Part shown: positions 1 through 8,721 of the stretch, one piece after another
Position numbering within the stretch: the stretch's first letter is position 1
Layout of the letters: every line of letters begins with the position of its first letter
Origin: Cohnella thailandensis
GTDB lineage: Bacteria > Bacillota > Bacilli > Paenibacillales > Paenibacillaceae
DNA length: 64,000 nt
NCBI RefSeq assembly: GCF_014212135.1
Contig: NZ_JACJVQ010000006.1
Coordinates: 62,001-126,000 of the forward strand
Direction of reading: 5' to 3'
Notes under the pieces: model-generated
The model's input: the letters and a program-made list of their open reading frames with translations, nothing else
What the model was told of the DNA's origin: nothing
The model's database searches: none
Position numbers and translations under genes: made by a program

Positions 1-1005
1 AACAAAATTCTCGTTAACCTCAGCTACATCATCGGATTGTGCTATGGCGGTTACTTGGTGTTCAAGAGCGAAATCACGCTCGGCGAGCTCGTCTCGTTCA
101 ACGTGTTCCTCGGGATGCTCATCTGGCCGATGTTCGCCATCGGCGAGCTTATCAACATCATGCAGCGGGGCAACGCCTCCTTGGACCGCGTAACCGAGAC
201 GCTCGGCTACAAGCCGGACGTCGACGACGGCGAAGAGCTCGTTGCCGTCGGGAAGCCGGAAGGCATCGAGTTCAAGGATGTTACCTTCCGCTACCCGAGC
301 TCCACGATCGACAACCTCGTGAACGTCAACTTCCGGCTGAAGCCGGGCCAGACGCTCGGCATCGTCGGGCGAACGGGCAGCGGCAAGACGACGCTTCTGA
401 AGCAGCTGCTTCGCGAGTATCCTCTTGGAAGAGGGGAGATCGAGATCTCCGGGGTTCCGCTCGGGAAGCTCGAGATCGATCGCCTGCTCGGCTGGATCGG
501 CTATGTGCCGCAGAACCCGATCCTGTTCTCGCGCACGATCCGGGAGAACATTCTGTTCGGCTCCGAGAACGCTACCGAGGAGGACATTCAGCGCGCGCTG
601 GAGCGGGCTTCGTTCGCGAAGGACATCCGCTTCCTGCCGCAAGGGCTGGAGACGCTTGTCGGAGAGAAGGGCGTCGCGCTGTCGGGCGGCCAGAAGCAGC
701 GGGTGAGCATCGCCCGCGCGCTCATCGCCGACCCCGAGATCCTGATGCTCGACGACGCCCTGTCGGCCGTCGACGCGAAGACCGAGGCGGAGATCATCGA
801 AGGCATCCGCACGGAACGCGCGGGCAAGACCACGATCATCACGACGCATCGGCTGTCCGCCGTGCAGCATGCGGATTGGATTCTGGTGCTCGACGAAGGC
901 CAAGTCGTCGAGGAAGGCACGCACGAGCAGCTTCTCGCTTGGGGCGGCTGGTACAAGGAGCAATTCGACCGCCAGCAGCTGGAAGCTCTGGTCGATGCCT
1001 CCTGA
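1..1005 (+). CDS. yheI: ABC exporter half-transporter, YheI/BmrC-like (5' end outside window)
   Basis: The reading frame is open from base 1, so the start and most of the membrane domain lie upstream. The visible part holds the last membrane helices and a full nucleotide-binding domain: Walker A GRTGSGKTT, signature LSGGQ, and Walker B ILMLDDALSAVD. The residue after the Walker B Asp is Asp instead of the catalytic Glu, which is known from the degenerate half of heterodimeric exporters such as BmrC (YheI). The gene 70 bp downstream is the matching YheH/BmrD-type partner, so the two probably form one multidrug-type exporter in the membrane. Substrate is unknown. Confident of family; less so of exact orthology. 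Confidence 0.9.
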   Translation, partial: NKILVNLSYIIGLCYGGYLVFKSEITLGELVSFNVFLGMLIWPMFAIGELINIMQRGNASLDRVTETLGYKPDVDDGEELVAVGKPEGIEFKDVTFRYPSSTIDNLVNVNFRLKPGQTLGIVGRTGSGKTTLLKQLLREYPLGRGEIEISGVPLGKLEIDRLLGWIGYVPQNPILFSRTIRENILFGSENATEEDIQRALERASFAKDIRFLPQGLETLVGEKGVALSGGQKQRVSIARALIADPEILMLDDALSAVDAKTEAEIIEGIRTERAGKTTIITTHRLSAVQHADWILVLDEGQVVEEGTHEQLLAWGGWYKEQFDRQQLEALVDAS

Positions 1006-1074
1006 CCGGAGGCTTCGGCCATCGGCAACTCGCAACGGCATGAATTCTTAACGAAGATTGAAGGTGTTCAAACC

Positions 1075-3102
1075 ATGGGAACGACGGGCAAGAGGCTGTT
1101 CCAATATGCCATGTTCTATAAGAAATCGATCCTGCTTGCTCTAGCTTTCCTGCTGCTCGCGATCAGCGTGGAGCTGATCGGTCCGGTCATCGCCAAGAGA
1201 ATGATCGACCAGAACATTCTCGGCATCGAGAAAACCTGGTACGAGGTGAGCGAGACCAGCGACAAGAGGGTCGAATATAACGGCAAGTATTACAAGCGGG
1301 AGGATCATCTCGCGGCGGACGAAGCCAAGGGCGCACCGGTTCGCGTGCTGCAGGCCGGACGCAGCTTCTATTGGTACGAAGGGGAGACGGTTGTCGACGG
1401 GAAGCGCGAGGTCGAAGGCGGCACGATGACCGTCACGCCTAAGGAAGGCGCGGCAGCGACTTACGCGGTGACGCGGCTGTCCAAGGATGAGGTATACCGC
1501 TTCTATAAGCCGGAGATTCCGGGCTTGCTGACCCTCGCGGTCTCCTACTTCGGACTGCTGGTTCTGGCGGCGGCATTCACCTACGGACAACGGATGCTGC
1601 TCCAGACGTCGGCGAACCGGATCGTCCAGAAGCTGCGGGAGGACGTGTTCGCGCACTCTCAGAGGCTGTCGGTGCAGTACTTCGACAACCTGCCGGCGGG
1701 CAAGATCGTCTCGAGGATCACGAACGACACGGAGACGATCCGCGAGCTGTACGTCGCCGTTCTGGCGAACTTCTTCTCCGGAGCCATCTACATGGCGGCG
1801 ATTCTGGGCGCGCTGTTCCTGCTCAGCCCGACGCTGGCGCTGATCGCGCTGCCGATCGTTCCGATCCTGTTCGCGTGGATTTACGTCTATCGCAAGTTCG
1901 CGGAACGATACAACCGCATCATCCGGGCGAAGATCAGCGACATCAACGCGATGATCAACGAGTCGATCAACGGCATGCCGATCATCCAGGCCTTCCGCCG
2001 GCAGAAGCAGATGATGGAGGAATTCGACGGGCATAACAAAGAGTTCTACACATACCAGAAGAAGATGCTCAGCCTGAATTCCATCACTTCGCACAATCTG
2101 GTCAACGTCATTCGGAACATCATTTTCATTACCGTCATCTGGCTGTTCTGGGGCGATCATCTCGGCAGCGCCATTACGGTCGGCGTGCTATATGCCTTCG
2201 TCGATTACATGAACCGAATGTTCCAGCCGATCGTAGGGATCGTCAACCAGCTGTCGAACCTCGAGACGGCCCGCATCTCGGCGGAGCGCGTCTTCCAGCT
2301 GATGGACGAACCGGGAATCGACGTGGCGACCGGGAAGATAGACCGCTACAAGGGCGAGGTCAGCTTCAAGGACGTTACCTTCGCCTACAAGGACAACGAG
2401 TACGTGCTGAAGAACATCTCGTTCGAAGCGAAGCAAGGACAGACGGTCGCGCTTGTCGGCCACACCGGTTCGGGGAAGAGCTCGATTCTGAACCTGCTGT
2501 TCCGTTTCTATGACATCGAGAAGGGCAGCATCACGGTAGACGGCATCGACATTCGCGAGACTCCGAAGCAGCATATCCGCCAGCATATGGGAATCGTGCT
2601 GCAGGATCCGTTCCTGTTCACGGGTACGATCGCTTCGAACGTCAGCCTCGACAATCCGGCGATCAGCCGGGAGACGGTCGTGAAGGCGCTGAAGGACGTC
2701 GGAGCGTACGACATGTTCCAGAGCCTGCCCGGAGGAATCGACGAGCCGGTCATCGAGAAGGGCAGCACGCTGTCCGCCGGCCAGCGCCAGCTTATCTCCT
2801 TCGCCCGGGCGCTCGCTTACGACCCGGCCATCCTGATCCTCGACGAAGCGACGGCCAGCATCGATACCGAGACGGAAGCGATTATCCAGGCGGCGCTCGA
2901 CGTTCTGAAGAAGGGACGTACGACGTTCGTTATCGCTCACCGGCTGTCGACGATCCGCCAGGCCGATCAGATTCTCGTGCTCGACCACGGCGAGATCGTC
3001 GAACGGGGCAACCACGAAGAGCTGATGGAGCAGAAGGGCAAGTATTACGGCATGTACCAGCTTCAGCTGGGCGGAGCCGCCTCTCCCGTGCTAAGCGTAT
3101 AA
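1075..3102 (+). CDS. yheH: ABC exporter half-transporter, YheH/BmrD-like
   Basis: This 675-residue protein has a first membrane helix at about 18-40, an extracytoplasmic insert at about 41-148, five further helices, and a C-terminal ATPase domain. The insert and length match BmrD (YheH), whose family carries an extra extracellular domain between TM1 and TM2. Walker A is GHTGSGKSS near residue 462, the signature is the non-canonical LSAGQ near 565, and Walker B keeps the catalytic Glu (ILILDEATASID). Together with the LSGGQ/Asp pattern of the upstream gene this gives one canonical and one degenerate ATP site. AAGGTG lies upstream of the ATG. It is co-directional with the preceding gene and ends at a strong terminator. 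Confidence 0.92.
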   Translation: MGTTGKRLFQYAMFYKKSILLALAFLLLAISVELIGPVIAKRMIDQNILGIEKTWYEVSETSDKRVEYNGKYYKREDHLAADEAKGAPVRVLQAGRSFYWYEGETVVDGKREVEGGTMTVTPKEGAAATYAVTRLSKDEVYRFYKPEIPGLLTLAVSYFGLLVLAAAFTYGQRMLLQTSANRIVQKLREDVFAHSQRLSVQYFDNLPAGKIVSRITNDTETIRELYVAVLANFFSGAIYMAAILGALFLLSPTLALIALPIVPILFAWIYVYRKFAERYNRIIRAKISDINAMINESINGMPIIQAFRRQKQMMEEFDGHNKEFYTYQKKMLSLNSITSHNLVNVIRNIIFITVIWLFWGDHLGSAITVGVLYAFVDYMNRMFQPIVGIVNQLSNLETARISAERVFQLMDEPGIDVATGKIDRYKGEVSFKDVTFAYKDNEYVLKNISFEAKQGQTVALVGHTGSGKSSILNLLFRFYDIEKGSITVDGIDIRETPKQHIRQHMGIVLQDPFLFTGTIASNVSLDNPAISRETVVKALKDVGAYDMFQSLPGGIDEPVIEKGSTLSAGQRQLISFARALAYDPAILILDEATASIDTETEAIIQAALDVLKKGRTTFVIAHRLSTIRQADQILVLDHGEIVERGNHEELMEQKGKYYGMYQLQLGGAASPVLSV

Positions 3103-3103
3103 A

Positions 3104-3143
3104 AGCAAGAGCCCGCGCATTCGGTTGCGCGGGCTCTTTTGCT
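3104..3143. terminator. Bidirectional rho-independent terminator
   Basis: The arms AGCAAGAGCCCGCGCA and TGCGCGGGCTCTTTTGCT flank a 6-nt loop, with a T run for the plus strand and an A run upstream that serves the minus strand. It lies between the convergent exporter operon and the DHA2 pump and touches the pump's stop codon. Confidence 0.85.
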
Positions 3144-4669
3144 TATTTCGCCGGACTCGGCTGTTTCTTCGGCCTGGAGAGGAAGAGCGAGAAGAAGAGG
3201 CCGAGCAGCGTCACCAGCATCGCCACCACGAAGGAGTCGTTGATGCCTTGGATCACGGAGAGCTTGGACACCATGCCGTTCAATAATGAGACGGCATAGG
3301 CGGCGCCGACCTCCGGCGACAGCCCGGTCAGCGCGGCAATGGCGTTCTCGAAGCCGACGAAGTTCTCCGCCTCGATGGAATTGTTCAAGGTCACGCTATT
3401 GACGTAGGCGGCGGTGTGCGCGTTGGTCCGCGTCGATTCCACCGTGATGAGCAGCGCCGTGCCGAGCGAGCTTGCGACTTGGCGGACGGTATTGGAGACG
3501 GCGCTCCCGTGGCTCTTCAGGGTGATCGGAAGGGCGTTCAGGCCGGAGGTCATGACCGTCATCATGATGAACGACATGCCGAAGCTGCGCAGCATGTACA
3601 GAAGCATCAGATGCGAGTAAGGCGTGCCGTCCGTCAATCGGGTGAACTCGTAGGTCGCGACGGCCGTGATCGCGAGCCCGATGACGGCGAGCGGACGAAC
3701 GCCGATTCTGTCGTAGAGAGTGCCGGAGATCGGCGACATGATTCCCATCACGATCGCTCCCGGCAGCATGAGCAGCCCGGACTCGAGAGCGGTGTAGCCC
3801 CGGATGTTCTGAATGTAGATCGGCAGCAGGAGCATCGCCCCGAACATGGCTATGTTGACGGCAACGCTGACGAGCGTCGTCATCGAGAACAGATAGACGC
3901 CGAACACCCGCAGGTTCAGCAGAGGCTGCTTCGCCGTGAGCTGCCTCCAGACGAAGAAGACGAGGAACAGGATGCCCACCGCGATGGTGGAGAGCACGAC
4001 CGGGCTTCCCCAGCCTTTGCTGCCCGCTTCGCTAAGCCCGTATAGAAGGGAGCCGAAGCCGATCGTGGAGAAGACCACACCCGGCCAATCGAGCTTCGGG
4101 TTCGTGAGCTTCAGCACGTTCGGAAGAAGACGGGCGGCCAGAGCGACCTCGAGCAGCCCCAGCGGAACCATCACGAAGAACAGAATGCGCCAGGAGAAGT
4201 GCTCGATAATCCATCCGGCGAAGGTAGGCCCCAGCGCGGGCGCGAACATCATCGCGACGCCCATCATGCCCATGGCTCTCCCCATTTGCTCCGGAGGGAA
4301 GATGCGGAGGAAAATGCTCGTGACGAGCGGCATCATGATGCCGGCGGCGATCGCCTGGATGATCCGGCCGAACAGGATAAGGCCGAAGCTGGAGACGATG
4401 CCGCAGACGAAGGAGCCGACCGTGAACAGGCTCATGGCCGAGACGAACAGAATTCGGGTCGGAATCGACTCCATCAGGAACGCGCTGATCGGAATCATGA
4501 CGGCGTTGGCGAGCATAAACCCGGTCGACAGCCATTGGATCGTCGTCGTCGAGACGTTCAGGTCGATCATCATCTTGGGGATGGCGACATTGATCATCGT
4601 CTGGTTCAGGATGGCCACGAACATCCCGAAGATCAGAACGGCGACCGTCGTTCCTCTATTGTTGACCAT
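3143..4669 (-). CDS. DHA2-family (EmrB/QacA-type) MFS drug efflux permease
   Basis: This 508-residue, very hydrophobic protein has about 14 membrane segments, the length and topology of DHA2 drug:H+ antiporters. It starts with a short cytoplasmic lead and the conserved TM1 pattern ILNQTMINVAIP. A motif-C-like stretch (GMMGVAMMFAPALGPTFAGW) lies around TM5. AGGGAGAG precedes the ATG at suitable spacing. It lies 13 bp downstream of a HlyD-type adaptor on the same strand, the usual two-gene EmrAB-like arrangement in which the adaptor couples to the pump. Substrate cannot be told from sequence. Confidence 0.9.
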   Translation of the reverse strand: MVNNRGTTVAVLIFGMFVAILNQTMINVAIPKMMIDLNVSTTTIQWLSTGFMLANAVMIPISAFLMESIPTRILFVSAMSLFTVGSFVCGIVSSFGLILFGRIIQAIAAGIMMPLVTSIFLRIFPPEQMGRAMGMMGVAMMFAPALGPTFAGWIIEHFSWRILFFVMVPLGLLEVALAARLLPNVLKLTNPKLDWPGVVFSTIGFGSLLYGLSEAGSKGWGSPVVLSTIAVGILFLVFFVWRQLTAKQPLLNLRVFGVYLFSMTTLVSVAVNIAMFGAMLLLPIYIQNIRGYTALESGLLMLPGAIVMGIMSPISGTLYDRIGVRPLAVIGLAITAVATYEFTRLTDGTPYSHLMLLYMLRSFGMSFIMMTVMTSGLNALPITLKSHGSAVSNTVRQVASSLGTALLITVESTRTNAHTAAYVNSVTLNNSIEAENFVGFENAIAALTGLSPEVGAAYAVSLLNGMVSKLSVIQGINDSFVVAMLVTLLGLFFSLFLSRPKKQPSPAK

Positions 4670-4682
4670 GCCGCTTCTCTCC

Positions 4683-5321
4683 CTACTTGTGGATCTTGAT
4701 TTTGACGCTCATCCCGGGAGCGAGGGCCAATCCGCGATAGCCGTCCAGCTTCACGGCGATCGGAATGACCTGGGTTACCTTCGTGTAGTTGGTGGTGGTG
4801 TTGGACGTCGGCAGCAGGGAGAACGTTCCCGCCGTCGCGAGGCCGATCTGGGACACCTTGCCCGTCAGGTCGGTTCCGGCGAACGCGTCCACGTACACGT
4901 CGACGGTCTGATCGAGCTTGACGTCGCCGATGTCCTTCTCCGAGATGTTGGCGGTTACCCATAGGTTGGTCAGATCGTAGATGCGTGCCAGAGCCGTGCC
5001 TTGTCCTACCGCGGTGTTAACGACGGCGCTCGACTGAACGATCGTTCCGGCGCCCGGGGCCCGGATCGGCTCGGTCCCCGTTTGGGTCTGCACGGCTCCT
5101 AGCTGCTGCCCGGCGGTAAAGGTGTCTCCGACATTGCCGTTCCATGACGACAGAGTGCCGGCTCCGGGGGAGGAGACGGTGACCGCTTGGCCGTCGATCT
5201 TCGCGTTGCTCGTCGTAATATAGTTGACCGATTGCAGATAGTAATAGATGGCAATGCCGCCGGCCGCAACAAGCAGCAGGATGACGATCAAATTGATCAA
5301 GACAAGCTTAGAGCTTTTCAT
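4683..5321 (-). CDS. HlyD/EmrA-type membrane fusion (adaptor) protein
   Basis: The protein has 212 residues with one N-terminal membrane anchor at about 6-26, then a split biotinyl-lipoyl-like domain and beta-barrel typical of HlyD adaptors. The long coiled coil of Gram-negative relatives is absent, as in short Gram-positive versions. I chose the ATG at 5321 because GAGGAG lies about 9 nt upstream and the anchor follows directly; the frame is open 39 codons further upstream but that part is not protein-like. It is the first gene of the adaptor-pump pair and presumably helps the DHA2 permease export its substrate across the envelope. Confidence 0.85.
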   Translation of the reverse strand: MKSSKLVLINLIVILLLVAAGGIAIYYYLQSVNYITTSNAKIDGQAVTVSSPGAGTLSSWNGNVGDTFTAGQQLGAVQTQTGTEPIRAPGAGTIVQSSAVVNTAVGQGTALARIYDLTNLWVTANISEKDIGDVKLDQTVDVYVDAFAGTDLTGKVSQIGLATAGTFSLLPTSNTTTNYTKVTQVIPIAVKLDGYRGLALAPGMSVKIKIHK

Positions 5322-5447
5322 AGGGGCAATCTCCTCTTCTCGATGTTCAGAATCTCCTCGATTGGCTGTAGCTTGCCACCGCCGCAGGGCGGATATGCCT
5401 TCCGAGCCAAAAATGGAAGAAGCATATTCGAATGCCAATGGGTCATC

Positions 5448-5463
5448 CTAACACAATCGTTAG
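5448..5463. promoter_or_regulatory. Candidate operator palindrome CTAAC-N6-GTTAG
   Basis: A 16-bp dyad of two exact 5-bp arms lies between the divergent adaptor and flavodoxin genes, just before the flavodoxin ribosome binding site. Its shape fits a small dimeric repressor such as a MarR or TetR type, but no such gene is adjacent. The match is short and could be chance. Confidence 0.3.
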
Positions 5464-5479
5464 AGGTGGAGGTTAGCGA

Positions 5480-6031
5480 ATGAACATTTACGTGGTCTAC
5501 GACAGCGAGGATGGACATACGGAAGCGTTGGCCCAAGCGATTGCCCAGGGTGCCCGGAGCGTCGGAGGGGCTAAGGTTCATTTTCACCATGTGGAGCGGG
5601 CGGACGTTCACGTATTGGACCGGATGGACGCGATCATCTGGGGCTGCCCCGGGCATTTCGGCACGATAAGCTCCGGCTTAAAGGCCTGGATCGACAAGCT
5701 GGGGTACCTGTGGGCGAACGGGAAGCTGGTGGACAAGATCGGAGCGGTCTTCTGCACGACGGCTACCGAGCACGGAGGCGTAGAGGCGACTCTGCTGAAT
5801 TTGATCACCCCGATGCTGCACCAGGGAATGATTATCGCCGGCCTTCCGGCAACCGTTCCGGAGAATGCGCTGTACGGCTCTTATTACGGGGTCGGCATCA
5901 CCTGCCCGGTCGAAGCCTCTCCGAACGATCCTCCGAATCTGCCTTCCGAGGACGAGCTTGCGTTAGGTCGGGCATTGGGACGCCGCGTGGCGATGCTGAC
6001 CGCGAGGTTCACCTCCGGCCAAGGGGGATAA
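5480..6031 (+). CDS. WrbA-like flavodoxin-fold NAD(P)H:quinone oxidoreductase
   Basis: The 183-residue protein starts with a flavodoxin beta strand and an FMN phosphate-binding loop ([14 protein letters not shown]). It continues with the WrbA-like blocks [19 protein letters not shown] and [25 protein letters not shown]. Family members reduce quinones with two electrons using FMN and so limit oxidative stress. GGTGGAGG precedes the ATG. It is divergent from the HlyD/DHA2 pair and is followed 5 bp later by a small membrane protein gene, so the two are likely cotranscribed. The FMN loop departs from the classical S/T-x-T-G-x-T form, so cofactor preference is inferred. Confidence 0.82.
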   Translation: MNIYVVYDSEDGHTEALAQAIAQGARSVGGAKVHFHHVERADVHVLDRMDAIIWGCPGHFGTISSGLKAWIDKLGYLWANGKLVDKIGAVFCTTATEHGGVEATLLNLITPMLHQGMIIAGLPATVPENALYGSYYGVGITCPVEASPNDPPNLPSEDELALGRALGRRVAMLTARFTSGQGG

Positions 6032-6036
6032 ACGGG

Positions 6037-6525
6037 ATGCTGATCATCGCTTATTTGGTCGTCGTCGTCATCGTCATCCTGCTGCTTGTCGTGTTCAACG
6101 TTCGCACCGCGAAGAAGCGCAAGGCTCCTCCCGCGGAGACGGCGGGTGGCGAGGATTCGATGGACGAGGCCGTTCGGGAAGGAACGGTGGGAAGGGAGGA
6201 GCCGAATCCGATCGCGGTCGCGACGCTGGAGAAGGGAGCGGCCGGGTTCGCGGATTTGAGCGCCGATGCCGGAGAGAAGCCGAGGAAGTCGGACTGGAAG
6301 CCGGGAGCGGAAGAGCGGGCCGAAGCTGGGACGGGGGCTCGGAGAAGCCCGACGGGAATGGACGTGAGCTTCCGGGGAGCGCTGAGGGACATGAGTTCCG
6401 GGGACAAACGCCGTTCGGCGGCGTTCAAGGAGGAAACGGCACGGACGGGATCCGCGACGATCAACGACAACGACTACCGGGACGCCTTGCGGAAAATGAA
6501 GCGGGAGCGCAGGGACGGGGAATAG
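6037..6525 (+). CDS. Small single-pass membrane protein with charged disordered tail
   Basis: This 162-residue protein is unrecognised. Residues 2-24 form one strongly hydrophobic helix (IIAYLVVVVIVILLLVVF), followed by a basic stop-transfer patch and a long hydrophilic tail rich in Glu, Ala, Gly and Arg with no visible domain. The ATG at 6037 lies five bases after the stop of the flavodoxin gene, with AAGGGGG about 9 nt upstream. The same frame is open further upstream only as an overlap with the flavodoxin gene. Function is not inferable. Confidence 0.65.
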   Translation: MLIIAYLVVVVIVILLLVVFNVRTAKKRKAPPAETAGGEDSMDEAVREGTVGREEPNPIAVATLEKGAAGFADLSADAGEKPRKSDWKPGAEERAEAGTGARRSPTGMDVSFRGALRDMSSGDKRRSAAFKEETARTGSATINDNDYRDALRKMKRERRDGE

Positions 6526-6710
6526 AAGCGATGCTTATGGCCTGCGCCCGGAACGATAGGGGTGCGGGCTGTTTGCGCTGCCGGAGGGGTAGGCTAAGCT
6601 TGGCTTGACTTTTAAGCTTGGTGTCCGAACGGGCTTCGATATGGTACGATAAGGGTAATCCATGGAAACCGAAATGGGAAAAGAACGCTTAACGCGAATG
6701 AGGTGCTTCA

Positions 6711-8501
6711 GTGACAGGTTTTGCTCAGTTAGGAATCTCGGAAGACCGGGTTGCCCGGTTGACCGCTCAAGGAATACAGAAGCCGACTCCGGTTCAGGAG
6801 GCGGCGATTCCGCTCGTGCTTCAGGGACGGGACGTCATCGGACAGGCCCAGACGGGAACGGGAAAGACGCTGGCGTTCGTGCTGCCGATGCTGGATCGGA
6901 TCAACGTGAAGTCGGATAAGCTTCAGGGGCTGATCGTGACCCCGACGCGGGAGCTGGCTCTTCAGATCACGAATGAAGTGAAGCAATTGATCGGGCCGGA
7001 GGAAGGCATCCGGGTTCTGCCGGTATATGGCGGGCAAGACGTGGAGGCTCAGCTTCTTAAGCTGAAGGGCAACATTCATCTGATTATCGCGACGCCGGGA
7101 CGACTGCTCGACCACCTTCGCCGGGAGACGGTATCGCTCTTCAGCGTGCAGACGCTCGTTCTCGATGAGGCCGACCAGATGCTGCACATGGGCTTCCTTG
7201 GCGAGGTGGAGGAAATTCTGCGGCATACGTCCTCTCAGCGGCAGACGCTGCTGTTCTCGGCGACGATGCCGGGAACGATTCGCGAGCTGGCGGGACGCAT
7301 CCTGCGCAAGCCGGAGGAAGTGACGGTCAAGGCGAAGCAGGTTACCGTCAAGGATATCTCGCAGCTCGTCATCGAGACGACCGATCGGGCCAAGCAAGCG
7401 GCGCTCGTGGAGACGATCAAGGATACGAGGCCTTATCTCGGCATGATTTTCTGCCGGACGAAGCGCCGGGCGAACACGCTGAACGAGGCGCTGCAGCAGA
7501 TGGGCTTCGAGAGCGACGAGCTCCACGGCGATCTCTCCCAAGCGAAGAGGGAACAGGTCATGAAGAAGTTCCGCGACGCCAAGCTGCAGCTGCTGGTCGC
7601 CACGGACGTGGCGGCGCGCGGTCTGGACGTGGAAGGCGTCACCCACGTCTATAACTATGACGTTCCTCATGACGTGGAGAGCTACATTCACCGGATCGGA
7701 CGGACCGGCCGCGCGGGCGGCTCGGGCGCCGCGATCACGTTCGTCGCGCCGAAGGACCGCCCGGAGCTGGCTCGAATCGAGACCGGCATAGGGATGAAAA
7801 TCGAGCGCCAGTCCTATGGCTCTTACGTCCCCGACGAGGCGGATCTCGGCGAGGACGGAGGAGCCGCTCGCGGCGGGAGAACCGCGGGCGGGAGATCCGG
7901 CGGCCGCAGCGGCGGCGGCAGAACAGGCAGCGGAAGCGCCGCCAAGGGCAAAACCGAAAGCGGAAGGTTCGCCGGCAAGGGACAGGGCGGCTCGGGCCGG
8001 AGAGGAACGGGAGCGGGAGCAGGTGCAGGTGCAGGAGCCTCCTCGTTCGCTTCCCGCAGCGGCGGCTCCCTGAAGTCGGCGGCTCCCGGGGAGCGGCCGA
8101 GCATGGGGGTGCGCAAGCGCTCGGGCGGAAGCGGCGCTGTTGTGAGCGGCGAAACCGGCGGAGAAGCCTTCTCGCCTGCGAACGGCAGAGCCGGCAGCAA
8201 CCGGGGCGCTGGAGGCCAGGCGAACAGCCGTTACGGCAATGACCGGGGCGCTAGAAGCTCCTCGGCGAATGACCGCGCGGGCAACGCGCGCGGTCCTAGA
8301 GGCGCGGCGAAAGACGGAGCAGCCGGCAGCGGGCGCGGAGCCAGAGGGTTCGAAGGCGGACGGGGCGGCAAAGGCGGTGGCGGCGCGCCGGGCGGCAGAG
8401 CAGGTCGCGGAGGAGCGAACGCGGGAGGCAAGGGCGGTCCGAGCGGACGGCAATCCCGCGGCAACGGAGCGGGCCGCTCTCCTCGCGGTCGTTCCCGGTA
8501 A
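6711..8501 (+). CDS. DEAD-box ATP-dependent RNA helicase with long Gly/Arg/Ser-rich tail
   Basis: The 596-residue protein starts at GTG after TGAGGTG. It carries the full motif set: Q-motif region, motif I AQTGTGKT (about 45-52), Ia PTRELA, Ib TPGR, motif II DEAD (about 152-155), III SAT, V RGLDVEGVTHV and VI HRIGRTGRAG. Bacillales relatives (CshA-like) unwind structured RNA in ribosome assembly, cold growth and mRNA decay. From about residue 378 to the end it is a low-complexity tail of Gly, Arg, Ser and Ala with RGG/RSGG and GAGAGA runs, longer than in CshA. Such tails usually bind RNA non-specifically. It is a monocistronic unit ending at a terminator. Confidence 0.93.
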   Translation: MTGFAQLGISEDRVARLTAQGIQKPTPVQEAAIPLVLQGRDVIGQAQTGTGKTLAFVLPMLDRINVKSDKLQGLIVTPTRELALQITNEVKQLIGPEEGIRVLPVYGGQDVEAQLLKLKGNIHLIIATPGRLLDHLRRETVSLFSVQTLVLDEADQMLHMGFLGEVEEILRHTSSQRQTLLFSATMPGTIRELAGRILRKPEEVTVKAKQVTVKDISQLVIETTDRAKQAALVETIKDTRPYLGMIFCRTKRRANTLNEALQQMGFESDELHGDLSQAKREQVMKKFRDAKLQLLVATDVAARGLDVEGVTHVYNYDVPHDVESYIHRIGRTGRAGGSGAAITFVAPKDRPELARIETGIGMKIERQSYGSYVPDEADLGEDGGAARGGRTAGGRSGGRSGGGRTGSGSAAKGKTESGRFAGKGQGGSGRRGTGAGAGAGAGASSFASRSGGSLKSAAPGERPSMGVRKRSGGSGAVVSGETGGEAFSPANGRAGSNRGAGGQANSRYGNDRGARSSSANDRAGNARGPRGAAKDGAAGSGRGARGFEGGRGGKGGGGAPGGRAGRGGANAGGKGGPSGRQSRGNGAGRSPRGRSR

Positions 8502-8520
8502 GAGGAGCATTAGCAGAGAG

Positions 8521-8552
8521 GCGGTTCGGGTTTCGGCCTGAATCGCTTTTTT
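8521..8552 (+). terminator. Rho-independent terminator after DEAD-box helicase
   Basis: The arms GCGGTTCGGG and CCTGAATCGC pair over 10 bp with two G-U pairs around the loop TTTCGG, followed by six T. Confidence 0.75.
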
Positions 8553-8651
8553 GCGTTTCCGGAGGAGGGACCGCTCTCCGGAAAAGCCCACCATGGGAGA
8601 TCGACTCGAGCCTTAACAACAATTCGATGGTGCACTTTCGGGCATCGACAG

Positions 8652-8680
8652 TTGAGATTGCAGCCGAAATAGACTACAAT
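8652..8680 (+). promoter_or_regulatory. Sigma-A-type promoter of the pirin operon
   Basis: TTGAGA and TACAAT are separated by exactly 17 bp and end about 40 bp before the pirin start codon. Confidence 0.6.
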
Positions 8681-8721
8681 TTGGTTAGTAGCTTTATTAT
8701 ATATAGGTGGAGGGATCCATT

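Noticed and set aside
6729..8594. Very long minus-strand open frame opposite the DEAD-box helicase
   Set aside because: It is an antisense shadow of a GC-rich gene with no ribosome binding site or recognisable domain.
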